Notes under the pieces: generated by a model | Seen by the model: only the letters and a program-made list of their open reading frames with translations | The model's database searches: none | What the model was told of the DNA's origin: nothing | Part shown: in pieces, positions 8,669 to 17,497 of the stretch | Layout: every line of letters starts with the position of its first letter | Position numbering within the stretch: position 1 is the first letter of the stretch | Source: Chryseobacterium sp. | GTDB taxonomy: Bacteria > Bacteroidota > Bacteroidia > Flavobacteriales > Weeksellaceae | DNA length: 64,000 nt | Direction of reading: 5' to 3' | NCBI RefSeq assembly: GCF_008831505.1 | Contig: NZ_CP044507.1 | Location: forward strand, 1,798,001 to 1,862,000 | Made by a program: the position numbers and the translations under genes

Positions 8669-9850
8669 ATGAAAAACTTACTATATGCACTCGCTTTGGG
8701 AACAGCGGTGATTTCCTGCTCCAAATCGGAGATGCAGCAAACCAGTGATACAATAAAAAGTGCCGACAGCCTCTTTACGCGTGCCAATGACGGCGTGCGA
8801 ACGCTGGATTCCATTTCGAAAATCGTGAGAGATACGGCAAAATTTAACAAAATTGTCGTTCCGGAAATAGAAAAAACCAAGGAAAGTGTGGGCAAAGTGA
8901 TTCAGGAGAATGCGAAAAGCCTGGACTCGCTGAACGCCGTGCTTAAAAATGCCAGAAGGGATATCCAGAAGGGTTCGGAAGTTCTTAAGACTGTGGATTC
9001 TGCCGGCAGAGTTCTGAAAGAGACCTCAAGCCCTATTGATGTTCTTTCCACCATTTCCAAAACCATTGACAAGGTCTCAAAATCGGCAAGACAAAGTACA
9101 CAACCTGAAAAGAATGAGGATAAGGCTGAGGGAAAATCTGTCATTCCGGACGATAATACGGCAGAGCCGCCGGTGGCTGCACCAGCACCCGTTATTTCAA
9201 ATCCCGTAACCAAAAACGGTGTGATGGAGGTTACAGTGTACGACCTCAGCAATTCACGCGACGACCTGGCGCTGGCGTTAAGGAGGTTTGATGGCAATAT
9301 TGTTTCGGAAAAATATGAAGATATCAACGGTGACCGGAAGCAGGTGATCCGCATTCAGATTCCGACTCAATATTTTGACGAAGCCGCCACCCACTTACCT
9401 GAAAGGCTGGGTACACTAACCACCCGAAGCGTAGAAAGCACCGGCACAGATTACGACCCGAACCGTATATCCAGCCTGGAGTTTATTCTTAGAGAAAAAA
9501 AGCAGGAGGGCATGAGTGATATCCTGACGGAAACCGGACCGGAGAGTTCCGCGGAGAAAAGTGAGGAAAGCGCGTCGGGTGCATTTATGAAAGGATTTGA
9601 TGTATTAGGCAAAGTCCTGCTAGCACTGTTGCCTTTTTGGCCCGTGGCCGTAATCGGAGCCATAATCTGGTATTTTATGCGTGGCCGAAACCGGAATAAA
9701 AAATTCGAGGAAACCGCTTCACCTTACGTGGAAGAAGTCCCGCAGGAGGAATTTATTGAAACTCATCCGGAAAAGAAGGTTGAAGAAGTTAATCCACCGG
9801 CGGAAGATCAAAACGGTAAAGATCCTTATGAGAAGTACCGCCCCAAATAA
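8669..9850 (+). CDS. DUF4349-like lipoprotein with C-terminal membrane segment
   Basis: 393 residues. A lipobox-like signal (ALGTAVISC, Cys17) is followed by a long Ser/Lys/Asp-rich helical stretch to about 160. A folded domain at about 185-275 has RFDGNIVSEKYEDINGD and ...IQIPTQYFDEA..HL..LG, matching the DUF4349 pattern of protecting a strand and a coiled coil. One membrane helix (VLLALLPFWPVAVIGAIIWYF, about 312-332) is followed by an acidic tail. It is therefore an envelope protein with both a lipid anchor and a membrane helix. The family has no firm function. It has no operon partner: acs ends 234 bases upstream and the next gene is convergent. Confidence 0.7.
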   Translation: MKNLLYALALGTAVISCSKSEMQQTSDTIKSADSLFTRANDGVRTLDSISKIVRDTAKFNKIVVPEIEKTKESVGKVIQENAKSLDSLNAVLKNARRDIQKGSEVLKTVDSAGRVLKETSSPIDVLSTISKTIDKVSKSARQSTQPEKNEDKAEGKSVIPDDNTAEPPVAAPAPVISNPVTKNGVMEVTVYDLSNSRDDLALALRRFDGNIVSEKYEDINGDRKQVIRIQIPTQYFDEAATHLPERLGTLTTRSVESTGTDYDPNRISSLEFILREKKQEGMSDILTETGPESSAEKSEESASGAFMKGFDVLGKVLLALLPFWPVAVIGAIIWYFMRGRNRNKKFEETASPYVEEVPQEEFIETHPEKKVEEVNPPAEDQNGKDPYEKYRPK

Positions 9851-9888
9851 TATTTGTCAATATAATTAAAGTATACAACTCACTAACA

Positions 9889-9918
9889 AAAATCCCCTGA
9901 GCTATTGCTCAGGGGATT
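9889..9918. terminator. Bidirectional terminator between convergent genes
   Basis: AAATCCCCTGAGC-TATT-GCTCAGGGGATTT, a 13-bp perfect stem. The minus strand continues with T5, which suits the 9940-10317 gene; the plus strand serves the DUF4349-like gene. Confidence 0.8.
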
Positions 9919-9939
9919 TCTGCAAAAAAAGAAGAAAAA

Positions 9940-10317
9940 TTAATTTCCATAATGTGATTTTACTGCTTCCAGAAGCTGCTGCTCACCCATTTGCTGTGAC
10001 GTCTGAAGTGTAATATCCAGGTCTTTAAATTCGGGTGTGGCCAGAAGATGGCTTTTAAGTTCTTCCTGAATTGTTCCGGGTCCTGTAATCAAAACTTTTT
10101 CTGTGTTTACAAGCAATTCCGCTATTTCCTTGAAATACTTGCGCTTATTGGTTTGCTCAGCGTTATTGCCGGTATGCTCATTTGAGTTTCCGTGCTGAAT
10201 TTCATGCTTCACGGGATTGCAGAGAAAAAATTCAGACGCGGATTGCGCATCATGATTTTTGGCTACAATTGCTTTTTCGGTATCGATCCACAGACCGGCT
10301 AATCTTTGATTGTTCAT
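9940..10317 (-). CDS. Small protein resembling eRF1 domain 3 (baeRF-like)
   Basis: 125 residues, soluble, no signal peptide. The N-terminus (RLAGLWIDTEKAIVAK) and the C-terminal part (KYFKEIAELL, VLITGPGTIQEELKSHL) resemble the C-terminal domain of bacterial/archaeal eRF1-related proteins, in which a conserved GPG segment precedes a helix. Such small Bacteroidota proteins are annotated only as hypothetical or translation-related; a role in stress or ribosome rescue is speculation. It is a single gene ending at a strong bidirectional terminator. Confidence 0.55.
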   Translation of the reverse strand: MNNQRLAGLWIDTEKAIVAKNHDAQSASEFFLCNPVKHEIQHGNSNEHTGNNAEQTNKRKYFKEIAELLVNTEKVLITGPGTIQEELKSHLLATPEFKDLDITLQTSQQMGEQQLLEAVKSHYGN

Positions 10318-10400
10318 CTTTTAATTGTTTATTTAAGAGGGATGAACAACAATAATGCAAAGCTTCTGTTAAGGTCTGTTAAAGTTAACCAATCTTATAA

Positions 10401-10637
10401 TCAGATTGTGCCAATTGATTTTAAGTAATAAACGGATAATGTAGCTACGAAAAGGACACAGAAAATAATCAAAGTAACCTTTTGCTTACGGTACCAGGCC
10501 AGGGTGATCAGCCCGCCGATTCCAAGAACCAGTAAGCCAACTTTAAGCACCGGTTCATCCAGGAATACAGACACAGTAATGGCAATCAAAGACAGAAGCC
10601 GTATTACGCCTTCACGTTTTAAAAAGTATTCTTTCAT
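10401..10637 (-). CDS. Small three-helix membrane protein, function unknown
   Basis: About 78 residues, nearly all hydrophobic: segments at roughly 11-27, 29-45 and 53-69, the last two separated by the basic WYRKQK loop. I do not recognise the family. The start is uncertain: an ATG three codons earlier (10646) is in frame but lies next to the T-tract of the preceding terminator. The strong terminator between it and the 11085 gene suggests largely separate expression. Confidence 0.6.
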   Translation of the reverse strand: MKEYFLKREGVIRLLSLIAITVSVFLDEPVLKVGLLVLGIGGLITLAWYRKQKVTLIIFCVLFVATLSVYYLKSIGTI

Positions 10638-10649
10638 CGTTATCATTTA

Positions 10650-10677
10650 AAAAAATCCCTCCGATATCTCGGAGGGA
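10650..10677 (-). terminator. Terminator after the 10684-11085 gene
   Basis: On the minus strand TCCCTCCGA-GATA-TCGGAGGGA (9 bp) is followed by seven T. Confidence 0.8.
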
Positions 10678-10683
10678 CTGCTG

Positions 10684-11085
10684 TTATTTCATGTTGACAA
10701 TCCTGTCCACCACGTATCTGGTATTACCACGCCATGGAATGGCTCCGTTGTACTCCTTATAATGAAGGTCGAAATGTTTTCCGCTGTTTTCCTCGAGTTG
10801 TTTAAAAACTTTGGGATCATCTACAGAAAATTCAAACTCATAACTGGTAAGCGCTCCGGTCCGGCCTTTACCAAAACCTTCCTGTATAATCTTACCCTCA
10901 TAAGTTTTGAAGACATAACCTTTCTTCACCACATAGTTCAGGTAACCGGATTTCACTCCTTCTCCAAATACAAAATAGTATTTATACCAGATGAATACAC
11001 CTCCGAAAAGGAACAGTACAAGCAGTACCCAGAAAAGGATCTTTCCGTAGCTGCCTTTTTTTTCTTCAAACTGATACTCGGCCAT
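10684..11085 (-). CDS. Membrane-anchored small protein, function unknown
   Basis: 133 residues with a single N-terminal membrane helix (about residues 15-35) and a basic/aromatic C-terminal domain containing FGEGVKSGYLNYVVKKGYVFKTYEGK. Proteins of this type are common in Flavobacteriia and are sometimes misnamed 6-phosphogluconate dehydrogenase; nothing in this short sequence supports that activity. It is downstream of the acyl-CoA dehydrogenase on the same strand with a 43-base gap, so cotranscription is possible. Confidence 0.65.
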   Translation of the reverse strand: MAEYQFEEKKGSYGKILFWVLLVLFLFGGVFIWYKYYFVFGEGVKSGYLNYVVKKGYVFKTYEGKIIQEGFGKGRTGALTSYEFEFSVDDPKVFKQLEENSGKHFDLHYKEYNGAIPWRGNTRYVVDRIVNMK

Positions 11086-11128
11086 TTTTGTGGTTATAAA
11101 TTTATTTTCAGGACTGACTTTTAATCAG

Positions 11129-12271
11129 TTATTTCTTTGCAATGCTTCTGGAGATCACGATACGCTGGATTTCAGAAGTTCCTTCGTAAATCTGAGTAAT
11201 CTTGGCATCACGCATCATACGCTCTACATGATATTCTTTCACGTAACCGTATCCACCATGGATCTGCACGGCTTCAATGGTGGTATCCATTGCCACCTGA
11301 GAGGCATACAGCTTGGCCATTGCACCGCTTTCGCCGATATCCATTCCCTGGTCTTTTTCCGAGGCGGCTTTCAGGCACAGCATTCTGGCGGCAGTGATCT
11401 GCGTAGCCATATCAGCAAGTTTAAAGGCAATAGCCTGGTGGTTAATGATCTCTGTACCGAAGGCTTTTCTCTCCTTAGCATATTTCAGTGCCAGTTCATA
11501 CGCACCGGAAGCAATTCCCAGAGCCTGGGAGGCAATACCGATACGGCCGCCGTTCAGTACACCCATTGCAAAGTTGAATCCAAATCCATCCTCACCGATT
11601 CTGTTTTCCTTTGGAACTTTAACATCGGTAAAAAGAAGGGAGTGCGTATCACTGCCGCGAATTCCGAGTTTATCTTCCTTAGGACCTATTTCGAAACCTT
11701 CCCAACCTTTTTCTACGATAAAGGCGTTAATTCCCTTATGCTTTTTCTCAGGATCGGTTTGTGCGATAACGATATAATAAGTGGCATTACCACCGTTTGT
11801 AATCCAGTTCTTGGTTCCGTTCAGGACATAATGATCACCCATATCTACCGCGGTAGTTTTCTGGGAAGTGGCATCCGACCCGGCTTCGGGCTCTGAAAGG
11901 GCAAAGGCACCGATCACTTCGCCACTGGCAAGCGGTTGCAGATACTTCATTTTCTGCTCCTCGTTGCAGTATTTTTCCAGACCGGCACATACCAGAGAGT
12001 TATTTACGGACATTACTACAGCTGCAGAAGCATCCACTTTTGCAATCTCCTCCATGGCCAAAACGTAGGAAATACTGTCCATCCCTGCTCCGCCGTATTT
12101 TGGGTCCACCATCATGCCAAGAAAACCGAGTTCCCCCATTTTCTTAACCTGTTCGTGCGGAAATTTCTGAGCATTATCCCTTTCGATAACACCAGGCAGC
12201 AGTTCAGCCTGTGCAAAATCTCTGGCTGCCTGCTGTATCATTAAATGCTCTTCTGATAAATTAAAGTTCAT
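11129..12271 (-). CDS. Acyl-CoA dehydrogenase
   Basis: FAD-dependent alpha-beta dehydrogenation of acyl-CoA in fatty-acid or branched-chain amino-acid breakdown. 380 residues, the usual length. Family signatures seen: GAFALSEPEAGSDATSQKT, then WITNGG, and the C-terminal QIHGGYGYVKEYHVERMMRD with the catalytic-type Glu in IYEGTSEIQ. The substrate (short-chain, butyryl or isovaleryl) cannot be fixed from sequence alone; it reads like the short/medium-chain group. It is divergent from a long-chain acyl-CoA ligase, consistent with a shared beta-oxidation theme. Confidence 0.93.
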   Translation of the reverse strand: MNFNLSEEHLMIQQAARDFAQAELLPGVIERDNAQKFPHEQVKKMGELGFLGMMVDPKYGGAGMDSISYVLAMEEIAKVDASAAVVMSVNNSLVCAGLEKYCNEEQKMKYLQPLASGEVIGAFALSEPEAGSDATSQKTTAVDMGDHYVLNGTKNWITNGGNATYYIVIAQTDPEKKHKGINAFIVEKGWEGFEIGPKEDKLGIRGSDTHSLLFTDVKVPKENRIGEDGFGFNFAMGVLNGGRIGIASQALGIASGAYELALKYAKERKAFGTEIINHQAIAFKLADMATQITAARMLCLKAASEKDQGMDIGESGAMAKLYASQVAMDTTIEAVQIHGGYGYVKEYHVERMMRDAKITQIYEGTSEIQRIVISRSIAKK

Positions 12272-12291
12272 AATACATTTTTGTTTGCGTG

Positions 12292-12299
12292 CAAATTTA
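12292..12299 (-). promoter_or_regulatory. -7 box of the acyl-CoA dehydrogenase promoter
   Basis: TAAATTTG on the minus strand matches TAnnTTTG perfectly, 20 bases before the ATG. No good TTG at the right spacing was found. Confidence 0.5.
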
Positions 12300-12334
12300 C
12301 GGTTTTTTGCTGCAAAACGGAAATTTGTTTCGTG

Positions 12335-12365
12335 TTGTTAATTTCACGGAAAATAGCTACATTTA
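12335..12365 (+). promoter_or_regulatory. Promoter of the acyl-CoA ligase gene
   Basis: TTG (12335-12337), 20-base spacer, TACATTTA (7 of 8 to TAnnTTTG), 36 bases before the ATG at 12402. It lies back to back with the acyl-CoA dehydrogenase promoter. Confidence 0.6.
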
Positions 12366-12401
12366 CCCATAGGATTGAATTTTTAACAAAAAAAACACCG
12401 T

Positions 12402-14186
12402 ATGTCTATAAGAAGATTATTTGATATTGCGCACCATGCCCTGAAGAATTTCCCGAAGGAGAATATGTTTGTCACTAAATATGATGGTGAATGGAAAAAG
12501 ACCTCCTCTCAGGAATATATCAACCTGGGCAACCGCATTTCGCGCGGGTTACTTAAGCTCGGTATTAAACCCGGCGACAAGATTGCGCTTATCACCACAG
12601 CCTCACGTACGGAATGGGCCGTTATGGACCTCGGGATCTCTCAAATCGGCGCCATCAGCGTGCCTGTTTATCCTACTATTTCGGCGGAGGACTATGTATA
12701 CATTTTTAACGATGCGGAAGTAAAATACTGCTTTGTATCAGACCGCGACCTGCTGACTAAGGTGAAGACAGCCAAGCCCGGTGTCCCGTCACTGCAGGGT
12801 ATCTTCACCTTCGACAGTATTGAAGGTGCGGCTAACTGGCAGGAAGTGCTGGACCTGGGCAGCGACGAAGCAAACCAAAGTGAGGTAACTGACCTGTCCG
12901 CAACAATAAATCCCGAAGACCTGGCCACGATAATTTACACCTCCGGTACGACCGGAAAACCAAAAGGTGTAATGCTTACTCACCTGAATATTGTGTCCAA
13001 TGTGCTGGCCTCCGACAAAAGGATTCCGCGCGACAGAAAACTGGATTACCATGATGCACGCGTGCTGAGTTTCCTGCCCATCTGCCATATTTTCGAAAGG
13101 ATGCTTTTCTACCTTTTCCAGTACAATGGTTTCAGCATCTACTTCGCGGAGAGCATTGAAAAGATGGGCGACAATATCAAAGAGGTGAAACCTCATTATA
13201 TGAGTGTGGTACCGCGACTTATTGAGAAGGTCTATGACAGGATTTATGACAAAGGAACCAGTGCAGGCGGACTTAAATCAAAAATATTCCTTTGGGCTCT
13301 GGGCGTTAACAAAAATAAGAAAGGCATCGGAAAACCCTCCGGTCTTAAGGAAATCATTGCGGACAAACTTGTATTTTCCAAATGGAGAGAAGGTTTGGGC
13401 GGTAACATCATTACACTGGTTTCGGGTTCGGCGGCACTTTCGGAAAGGCTCAACAAAATGTTCCAGAATGCCGGAATCCCTATTCTGGAAGGATACGGAC
13501 TGACAGAAACTTCGCCTGTAATTTCGGTGAATTCATTTGAAAGAATGAAAATCGGAACCGTAGGATATGTGCTGGACAATCTGGAAGTAAAGATTCAGGA
13601 AGATGGTGAAATTACCGTAAAGGGACCTTCCGTTTTCAAAGGTTATTTTAAGAACGAAGAGATGACCCGTGAAGCTTTTACGGAAGACGGCTTTTTCCGT
13701 ACCGGCGACATCGGACATATAGACAGTGAAGGTTTCCTGAAAATCACGGACCGTAAAAAGGAAATGTTCAAGACATCCGGCGGTAAGTATATCGCACCGC
13801 AGGTTATTGAAAACCAGGCCAAGGCTTCTAAATTCATAGAACAGATTATGGTGGTGGGCGATGGCGAAAAAATGCCCTGCGCTTTTGTTCAGCCGGATTT
13901 TAATTTTGCCAGACACTGGGCCGAGCGTCATAAGCTGGATATTGGCTCCACCCCGGAAGAGATTGCACAAAGCCGCGAACTTAAAGAACGGATCGGTAAG
14001 GAAATAGACTACCTGAACACCAAGTTGGGAAGCTGGGAGCAGATTAAGCGCTTTGAGCTTACTCCTGAAGTCTGGTCCATAGATGACGGCCTGCTTACAC
14101 CCACTTTAAAACTTAAACGAAAAGCCATCAGGGAACGTTTCTTAACCTTGTACAACAGGATGTACGGACATGAGGGCGATAAATAA
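12402..14186 (+). CDS. Long-chain fatty acid-CoA ligase
   Basis: AMP-forming acyl-CoA synthetase of 594 residues that would activate long-chain fatty acids. P-loop IIYTSGTTGKPKGVMLTH (about residues 180-197), the linker-type segment LPICHIFERM, the YGLTETSP A5 motif, and FFRTGDIGHIDSEGFLKITDRKK (A7/A8) followed by a basic C-terminal subdomain. The overall layout is that of the FAA1/FadD15 type. Divergent from the acyl-CoA dehydrogenase across a 130-base gap with overlapping promoters, and followed by a strong terminator, so it is monocistronic. Confidence 0.92.
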   Translation: MSIRRLFDIAHHALKNFPKENMFVTKYDGEWKKTSSQEYINLGNRISRGLLKLGIKPGDKIALITTASRTEWAVMDLGISQIGAISVPVYPTISAEDYVYIFNDAEVKYCFVSDRDLLTKVKTAKPGVPSLQGIFTFDSIEGAANWQEVLDLGSDEANQSEVTDLSATINPEDLATIIYTSGTTGKPKGVMLTHLNIVSNVLASDKRIPRDRKLDYHDARVLSFLPICHIFERMLFYLFQYNGFSIYFAESIEKMGDNIKEVKPHYMSVVPRLIEKVYDRIYDKGTSAGGLKSKIFLWALGVNKNKKGIGKPSGLKEIIADKLVFSKWREGLGGNIITLVSGSAALSERLNKMFQNAGIPILEGYGLTETSPVISVNSFERMKIGTVGYVLDNLEVKIQEDGEITVKGPSVFKGYFKNEEMTREAFTEDGFFRTGDIGHIDSEGFLKITDRKKEMFKTSGGKYIAPQVIENQAKASKFIEQIMVVGDGEKMPCAFVQPDFNFARHWAERHKLDIGSTPEEIAQSRELKERIGKEIDYLNTKLGSWEQIKRFELTPEVWSIDDGLLTPTLKLKRKAIRERFLTLYNRMYGHEGDK

Positions 14187-14206
14187 CTGAACGGGAATAA
14201 AATGGA

Positions 14207-14242
14207 AAATCCGGCTCCACATTCATGGGGCCGGATTTTTTT
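14207..14242 (+). terminator. Terminator of the acyl-CoA ligase gene
   Basis: AAATCCGGCTCC / GGGGCCGGATTT arms around an ACATTCAT loop, followed by a run of T. Confidence 0.8.
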
Positions 14243-14479
14243 ACCTCTGATCCTATATGAACATCTCCTTGCGCAATGCAGAATATCTATATCTCATTAG
14301 ATTTCGCATCGCCTCGATAACTCAACTGCTTGGTAGAACAATAAGAGCACAGATCCTTATAATACGAATGTTTACAGTCGCAGAGCCCCGGCGAAGCTTT
14401 TCGCTAAAATATGAAGGCGAAACGGGAAATGATGACATTGCTAATGCAGGCAAATCACCCTCCTAAAAAGCTATCGAAC
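14243..14479. other. Intergenic without a supported gene
   Basis: A 69-codon plus-strand frame (14257-14466) has no family features and a composition unlike its neighbours, so I do not call it. A tRNA-D-arm-like string (about 14318-14340) is present without a closed cloverleaf. Nothing else is seen. Confidence 0.5.
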
Positions 14480-14512
14480 AAAAAAATCCGACTCAGTACT
14501 GAATCGGATTTT
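14480..14512. terminator. Terminator of the COG1579-like gene
   Basis: On the minus strand ATCCGATTCAGT / ACTGAGTCGGAT is self-complementary apart from one G-U pair and is followed by T7; the plus strand also ends in T4. Confidence 0.75.
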
Positions 14513-14532
14513 ATATATTTCGTAAAGTAACC

Positions 14533-15312
14533 TTAAAACTTGATGATCTCCTTCATCTTTTCGTTTTCTTCATTTACCATTTCGTCGTCAATCAGGATTT
14601 TCCCGGAATGCTCGTCTATGATAATTTTCTTACGCTGTGCAATCTCCATCTGCTTCTGTGGCGGAACGGTGAAGAACGATCCCTTCGGAGCACCTCTTTC
14701 CAGACCTACTACCGCAAGACCAGTGGTCGAATTGGAACGGATCCTGTTATATGAAGCCAGCAGACGCTCATCAATCTTCTTGGAAAACTCGGCAGATTTT
14801 TCAACCAGGAAATCCTCCTCTTTCTGGGTTTCGGCTACTAGGTTCTCAAGCTCTTCCTTCTTGAATTTCAGGTGGTTCTTCAACTGCTCAATTTTAGCAT
14901 TCAGCTCATCCAGAGTTTCATTTTTGTGGGAGATCTTGGCCTCAAACTCATTTATTCTTTTTTCCGCCAGCTGGATTTCCAATTCCTGAAATTCGATTTC
15001 CTTATCCAGAGATTCAAATTCCTTATTGTTGCGTACGTTGTCCTGCTGCGATTTGTATTTTTCTATCAGGGAATTGGCATGGTTAATCACTTCCCTCTTG
15101 GTATTGATCTCGTCGTTCTGCTCCTTAATCTCAGCCTGAAATTTCTCTGCTCTTTTTTCCAAGCCTTCAATCTCAATTTCCAGATCCTCCACTTCAATTG
15201 GAAGCTCGCCTCTGGTATTGCGAATATCGTCTAATCTGGAATCAATAATCTGCAGGTCATACAGCGCCCTTAATTTTTCTTCAACAGAAATTTCTACGTT
15301 TTTCTTAGCCAT
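14533..15312 (-). CDS. COG1579-like coiled-coil protein lacking its zinc-ribbon cysteines
   Basis: 259 residues. Residues about 10-190 form an uninterrupted coiled coil rich in Glu/Lys heptads, and residues about 200-250 match the C-terminal C4 zinc-ribbon region of COG1579 (zf-RING_7) proteins: GLAVVGLERGAP..SFFTVPPQKQMEIAQRKKI..DEHSGKILID. In typical members this segment reads roughly GACGGCF ... CEHCGRILV with four zinc-binding Cys. All four are absent here, although the surrounding residues are retained. The protein contains no Cys in this region, so it should not bind zinc there. Function is unknown; the family is often encoded next to Nif3-like proteins, and the Nif3-like gene is indeed directly upstream with a 3-base gap. 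Confidence 0.8.
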   Translation of the reverse strand: MAKKNVEISVEEKLRALYDLQIIDSRLDDIRNTRGELPIEVEDLEIEIEGLEKRAEKFQAEIKEQNDEINTKREVINHANSLIEKYKSQQDNVRNNKEFESLDKEIEFQELEIQLAEKRINEFEAKISHKNETLDELNAKIEQLKNHLKFKKEELENLVAETQKEEDFLVEKSAEFSKKIDERLLASYNRIRSNSTTGLAVVGLERGAPKGSFFTVPPQKQMEIAQRKKIIIDEHSGKILIDDEMVNEENEKMKEIIKF

Positions 15313-15315
15313 ATA

Positions 15316-16413
15316 TTATAAAAAGTAATTAACAGGATTGGTATTCCCGGTTGATTTTGAGACTGCAAATTTAGGAAATTTTTCCGACAAAATCTCAAAT
15401 AATTGTTGAGTTACAAACTGTTCCGATTCATAATGGCCGATATCACAGATCATCATTTTATCCTCGGCCTTAAAGAAATCGTGGTACTTCACATCGCCGG
15501 TTAGGTAAGCGTCACACCCCGCGGCTATCGCAGCATCAATTCCTGAAGCACCACTGCCACCCAGCACTCCTACCCTTCTGATGGCTTGTGGAAGCTGAGC
15601 GCTGTGACGGATTACTTCCAGGCTGAATTTTTCTTTCACCAGTTTCAGGAAATCGGCCGGAGCCAAAGGTTCAGGAAGATCGCCGTAGCGCCCCAGTCCG
15701 GAATAGGGATTCTCATTATCCAGCCGGATAATATTATAGGCCACCTCTTCATAAGGATGCGCCTCTTTCATCGCCCTCAGGATCCGGTTCTGTTTATAAG
15801 CTTCAAAAACGACTGCAACTTTTTCCTCGTCTGCCTTACTGCGCTCGCCCTGCTTCCCTGAGTAAGGGTCCGAACCTGCTAAAGGCCGGAAGGTACCTGT
15901 ACCGCCATGACTGAAACTGCACTGGTCATAGAAACCGATACCGCCGGCACCCGCTGAAAAAAGGGCCTCGCGAAGAGCCTCTGCATCGTCTGCCGGAACC
16001 ATGACTTCCAGCGTTTTGAGGTTTTCTCTTTTGGGCATCAGTATCTTTTGATCCGAAAGTCCGAGTCGTTCGCAAATCCCGAAGTTCACCCCGTAATAAT
16101 CATTGTCAAATGCAGTATGAATGGCATAGATGGCAATTTTACTTTCGACAGCCTTCAGAACTGCCCGCTCAACATAGTTTTTGCCGGTCAGAGATTTCAG
16201 TCCTGAAAAAATAATGGGGTGAAAGGTCACAATCAGGTTGGCAGAGCAGGCAACAGCTTCATCCACCACCTTTTCCAGCGCGTCATGACATACCAGAATG
16301 CCGGTAATTTCACGTTCCGGGTTACCGCAGAGCAGTCCCACATTATCAAAGTCTTCTGCCTGCTTCATTGAAAATGTATTTTCAATTTCAAAAACCACCT
16401 CCTTTAAGTTCAT
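15316..16413 (-). CDS. Nif3-like dinuclear metal centre protein
   Basis: 365 residues from the ATG at 16413; the frame extends further upstream, but that part overlaps the divergent channel gene on the other strand and has no family features. The two Nif3 halves flank a PII/CutA-like insert (about residues 135-240), the layout of YqfO-type proteins. Metal-site features are FHPIIFSGLK (His/Asp-type ligands), AIHTAFDNDYYGVN, and the C-terminal TGDVKYHDFFKAED and DIGHYESEQ. The biochemical role of the family remains unsettled (GTP cyclohydrolase I type 2 is an old name). Probably cotranscribed with the COG1579-like gene, a pairing found across Bacteroidota. Confidence 0.9.
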   Translation of the reverse strand: MNLKEVVFEIENTFSMKQAEDFDNVGLLCGNPEREITGILVCHDALEKVVDEAVACSANLIVTFHPIIFSGLKSLTGKNYVERAVLKAVESKIAIYAIHTAFDNDYYGVNFGICERLGLSDQKILMPKRENLKTLEVMVPADDAEALREALFSAGAGGIGFYDQCSFSHGGTGTFRPLAGSDPYSGKQGERSKADEEKVAVVFEAYKQNRILRAMKEAHPYEEVAYNIIRLDNENPYSGLGRYGDLPEPLAPADFLKLVKEKFSLEVIRHSAQLPQAIRRVGVLGGSGASGIDAAIAAGCDAYLTGDVKYHDFFKAEDKMMICDIGHYESEQFVTQQLFEILSEKFPKFAVSKSTGNTNPVNYFL

Positions 16414-16461
16414 TTCATTAAGTTTGTAACGAAAATAAGGAATAATTGCAAACAGAACCCT

Positions 16462-17334
16462 ATGGAGCCGCATCACGCCATTGAAAAGGAGCACGATTTC
16501 ATCCCGGAAAGAAAAAAGTGGAAGCGGCAGCTGTTCAGGATCATCTATCGCGCAGATACGCCTTTGGGTAAGATGTTTGACATTTGCCTGCTGATCCTGA
16601 TTTTCCTGAGCACCTTCATCGTTATGTTGGAGAGTGTGCCTTCCTTTGACCTTCAGTTTCATACGCTCTTCATTGTTCTGGAGTGGACCATCTCGCTTTT
16701 TTTCACCGCAGAGTACATTTTAAGGATCATTACCATCCGCAACAAACGTAAATACATCTTCAGTTTCTTCGGAATCATAGACCTGCTGGCCATTCTGCCT
16801 TTTTTCCTGAGTCTTTTACTGCCCGTAACCAAGTTTTTCCTGATTATCCGAATGCTGCGCATCCTGCGTATTTTCAGGATTCTTAACCTGCTCGATTTTA
16901 TGAATGACGGCTATCTGATTGTACGTGCTTTAAAGAACAGCTCCCGTAAAATCTACATCTTCCTGCTCTTCCTGATGATATTTTCCGTAATTGTGGGTTC
17001 CATGATGTATATGGTGGAAGGTCATAAAGAAGGTTTTGAAAGTATTCCGCAGAGCATTTACTGGGCGGTAGTAACGGTGACCACTGTAGGTTACGGCGAT
17101 GTTTCGCCCACTACCCCACTTGGAAAACTGTTTTCCATACTTCTTATGTTGGCCGGTTATTCCATCATTGCTGTACCTACGGGAATTGTAACTGCTGAAA
17201 TGCGCAACAAGAGGCAGAATTTTGAAAAAGTGTGCAGCAGATGCATGAACGATGATATAGATGATGATGCCAACTACTGCAAGCGCTGCGGCGAAAAGAC
17301 CACCATTCCTGAAAGGTATCTGGGCAATCAATAA
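16462..17334 (+). CDS. Voltage-gated potassium channel with C-terminal zinc ribbon
   Basis: 290 residues, six membrane helices. The S4-like helix at 124-144 carries Arg130, 133, 136 and 139 every third residue. The pore loop has the K+ selectivity filter TVGYGD at 208-213, then S6 (AGYSIIAVPTGIVTAEM). The cytoplasmic C-terminus has two CxxC pairs (Cys258, 261, 273, 276), a small zinc ribbon often fused to channels in this phylum. It would conduct K+ in response to membrane potential; whether the ribbon gates it is unknown. The gene starts 49 bases from the divergent Nif3-like gene. Confidence 0.9.
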   Translation: MEPHHAIEKEHDFIPERKKWKRQLFRIIYRADTPLGKMFDICLLILIFLSTFIVMLESVPSFDLQFHTLFIVLEWTISLFFTAEYILRIITIRNKRKYIFSFFGIIDLLAILPFFLSLLLPVTKFFLIIRMLRILRIFRILNLLDFMNDGYLIVRALKNSSRKIYIFLLFLMIFSVIVGSMMYMVEGHKEGFESIPQSIYWAVVTVTTVGYGDVSPTTPLGKLFSILLMLAGYSIIAVPTGIVTAEMRNKRQNFEKVCSRCMNDDIDDDANYCKRCGEKTTIPERYLGNQ

Positions 17335-17497
17335 AACCAAATACTGCCCTGCGCACTTTAGGACTATTTACCAATTATGCTTTTTAGCGTTCGTTCGCCC
17401 ATTGAAATACACTATTAAAAGCAGATCCGTTTGTACCTGTATGAAACAGGAAACAGCCCCGTTAACGAGGCTGCTGTTTGTATATTTCATCTGAATT

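Noticed and set aside
11090-11896. 268-residue plus-strand frame antisense to the acyl-CoA dehydrogenase
   Set aside because: Low-complexity, His/Cys-rich translation without motifs; the minus strand encodes a canonical enzyme.
14290-14400. tRNA-like text (CTCGATAACTCAACTGCTTG with GGTAGA following, later ATACGAATG)
   Set aside because: A D-arm-like string is present, but no acceptor stem closes, the anticodon arm does not pair and there is no GGTTCRANTCC T-arm. At most a remote relic or chance.
14257-14466. 69-codon plus-strand ORF
   Set aside because: No signal, domain or repeat; sits between two terminators; composition does not resemble neighbouring genes.
16414-16662. 83-residue N-terminal extension of the Nif3-like frame
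   Set aside because: It overlaps the well-supported divergent channel gene, and the family N-terminus (MNLKEVV..IE) begins at 16413.
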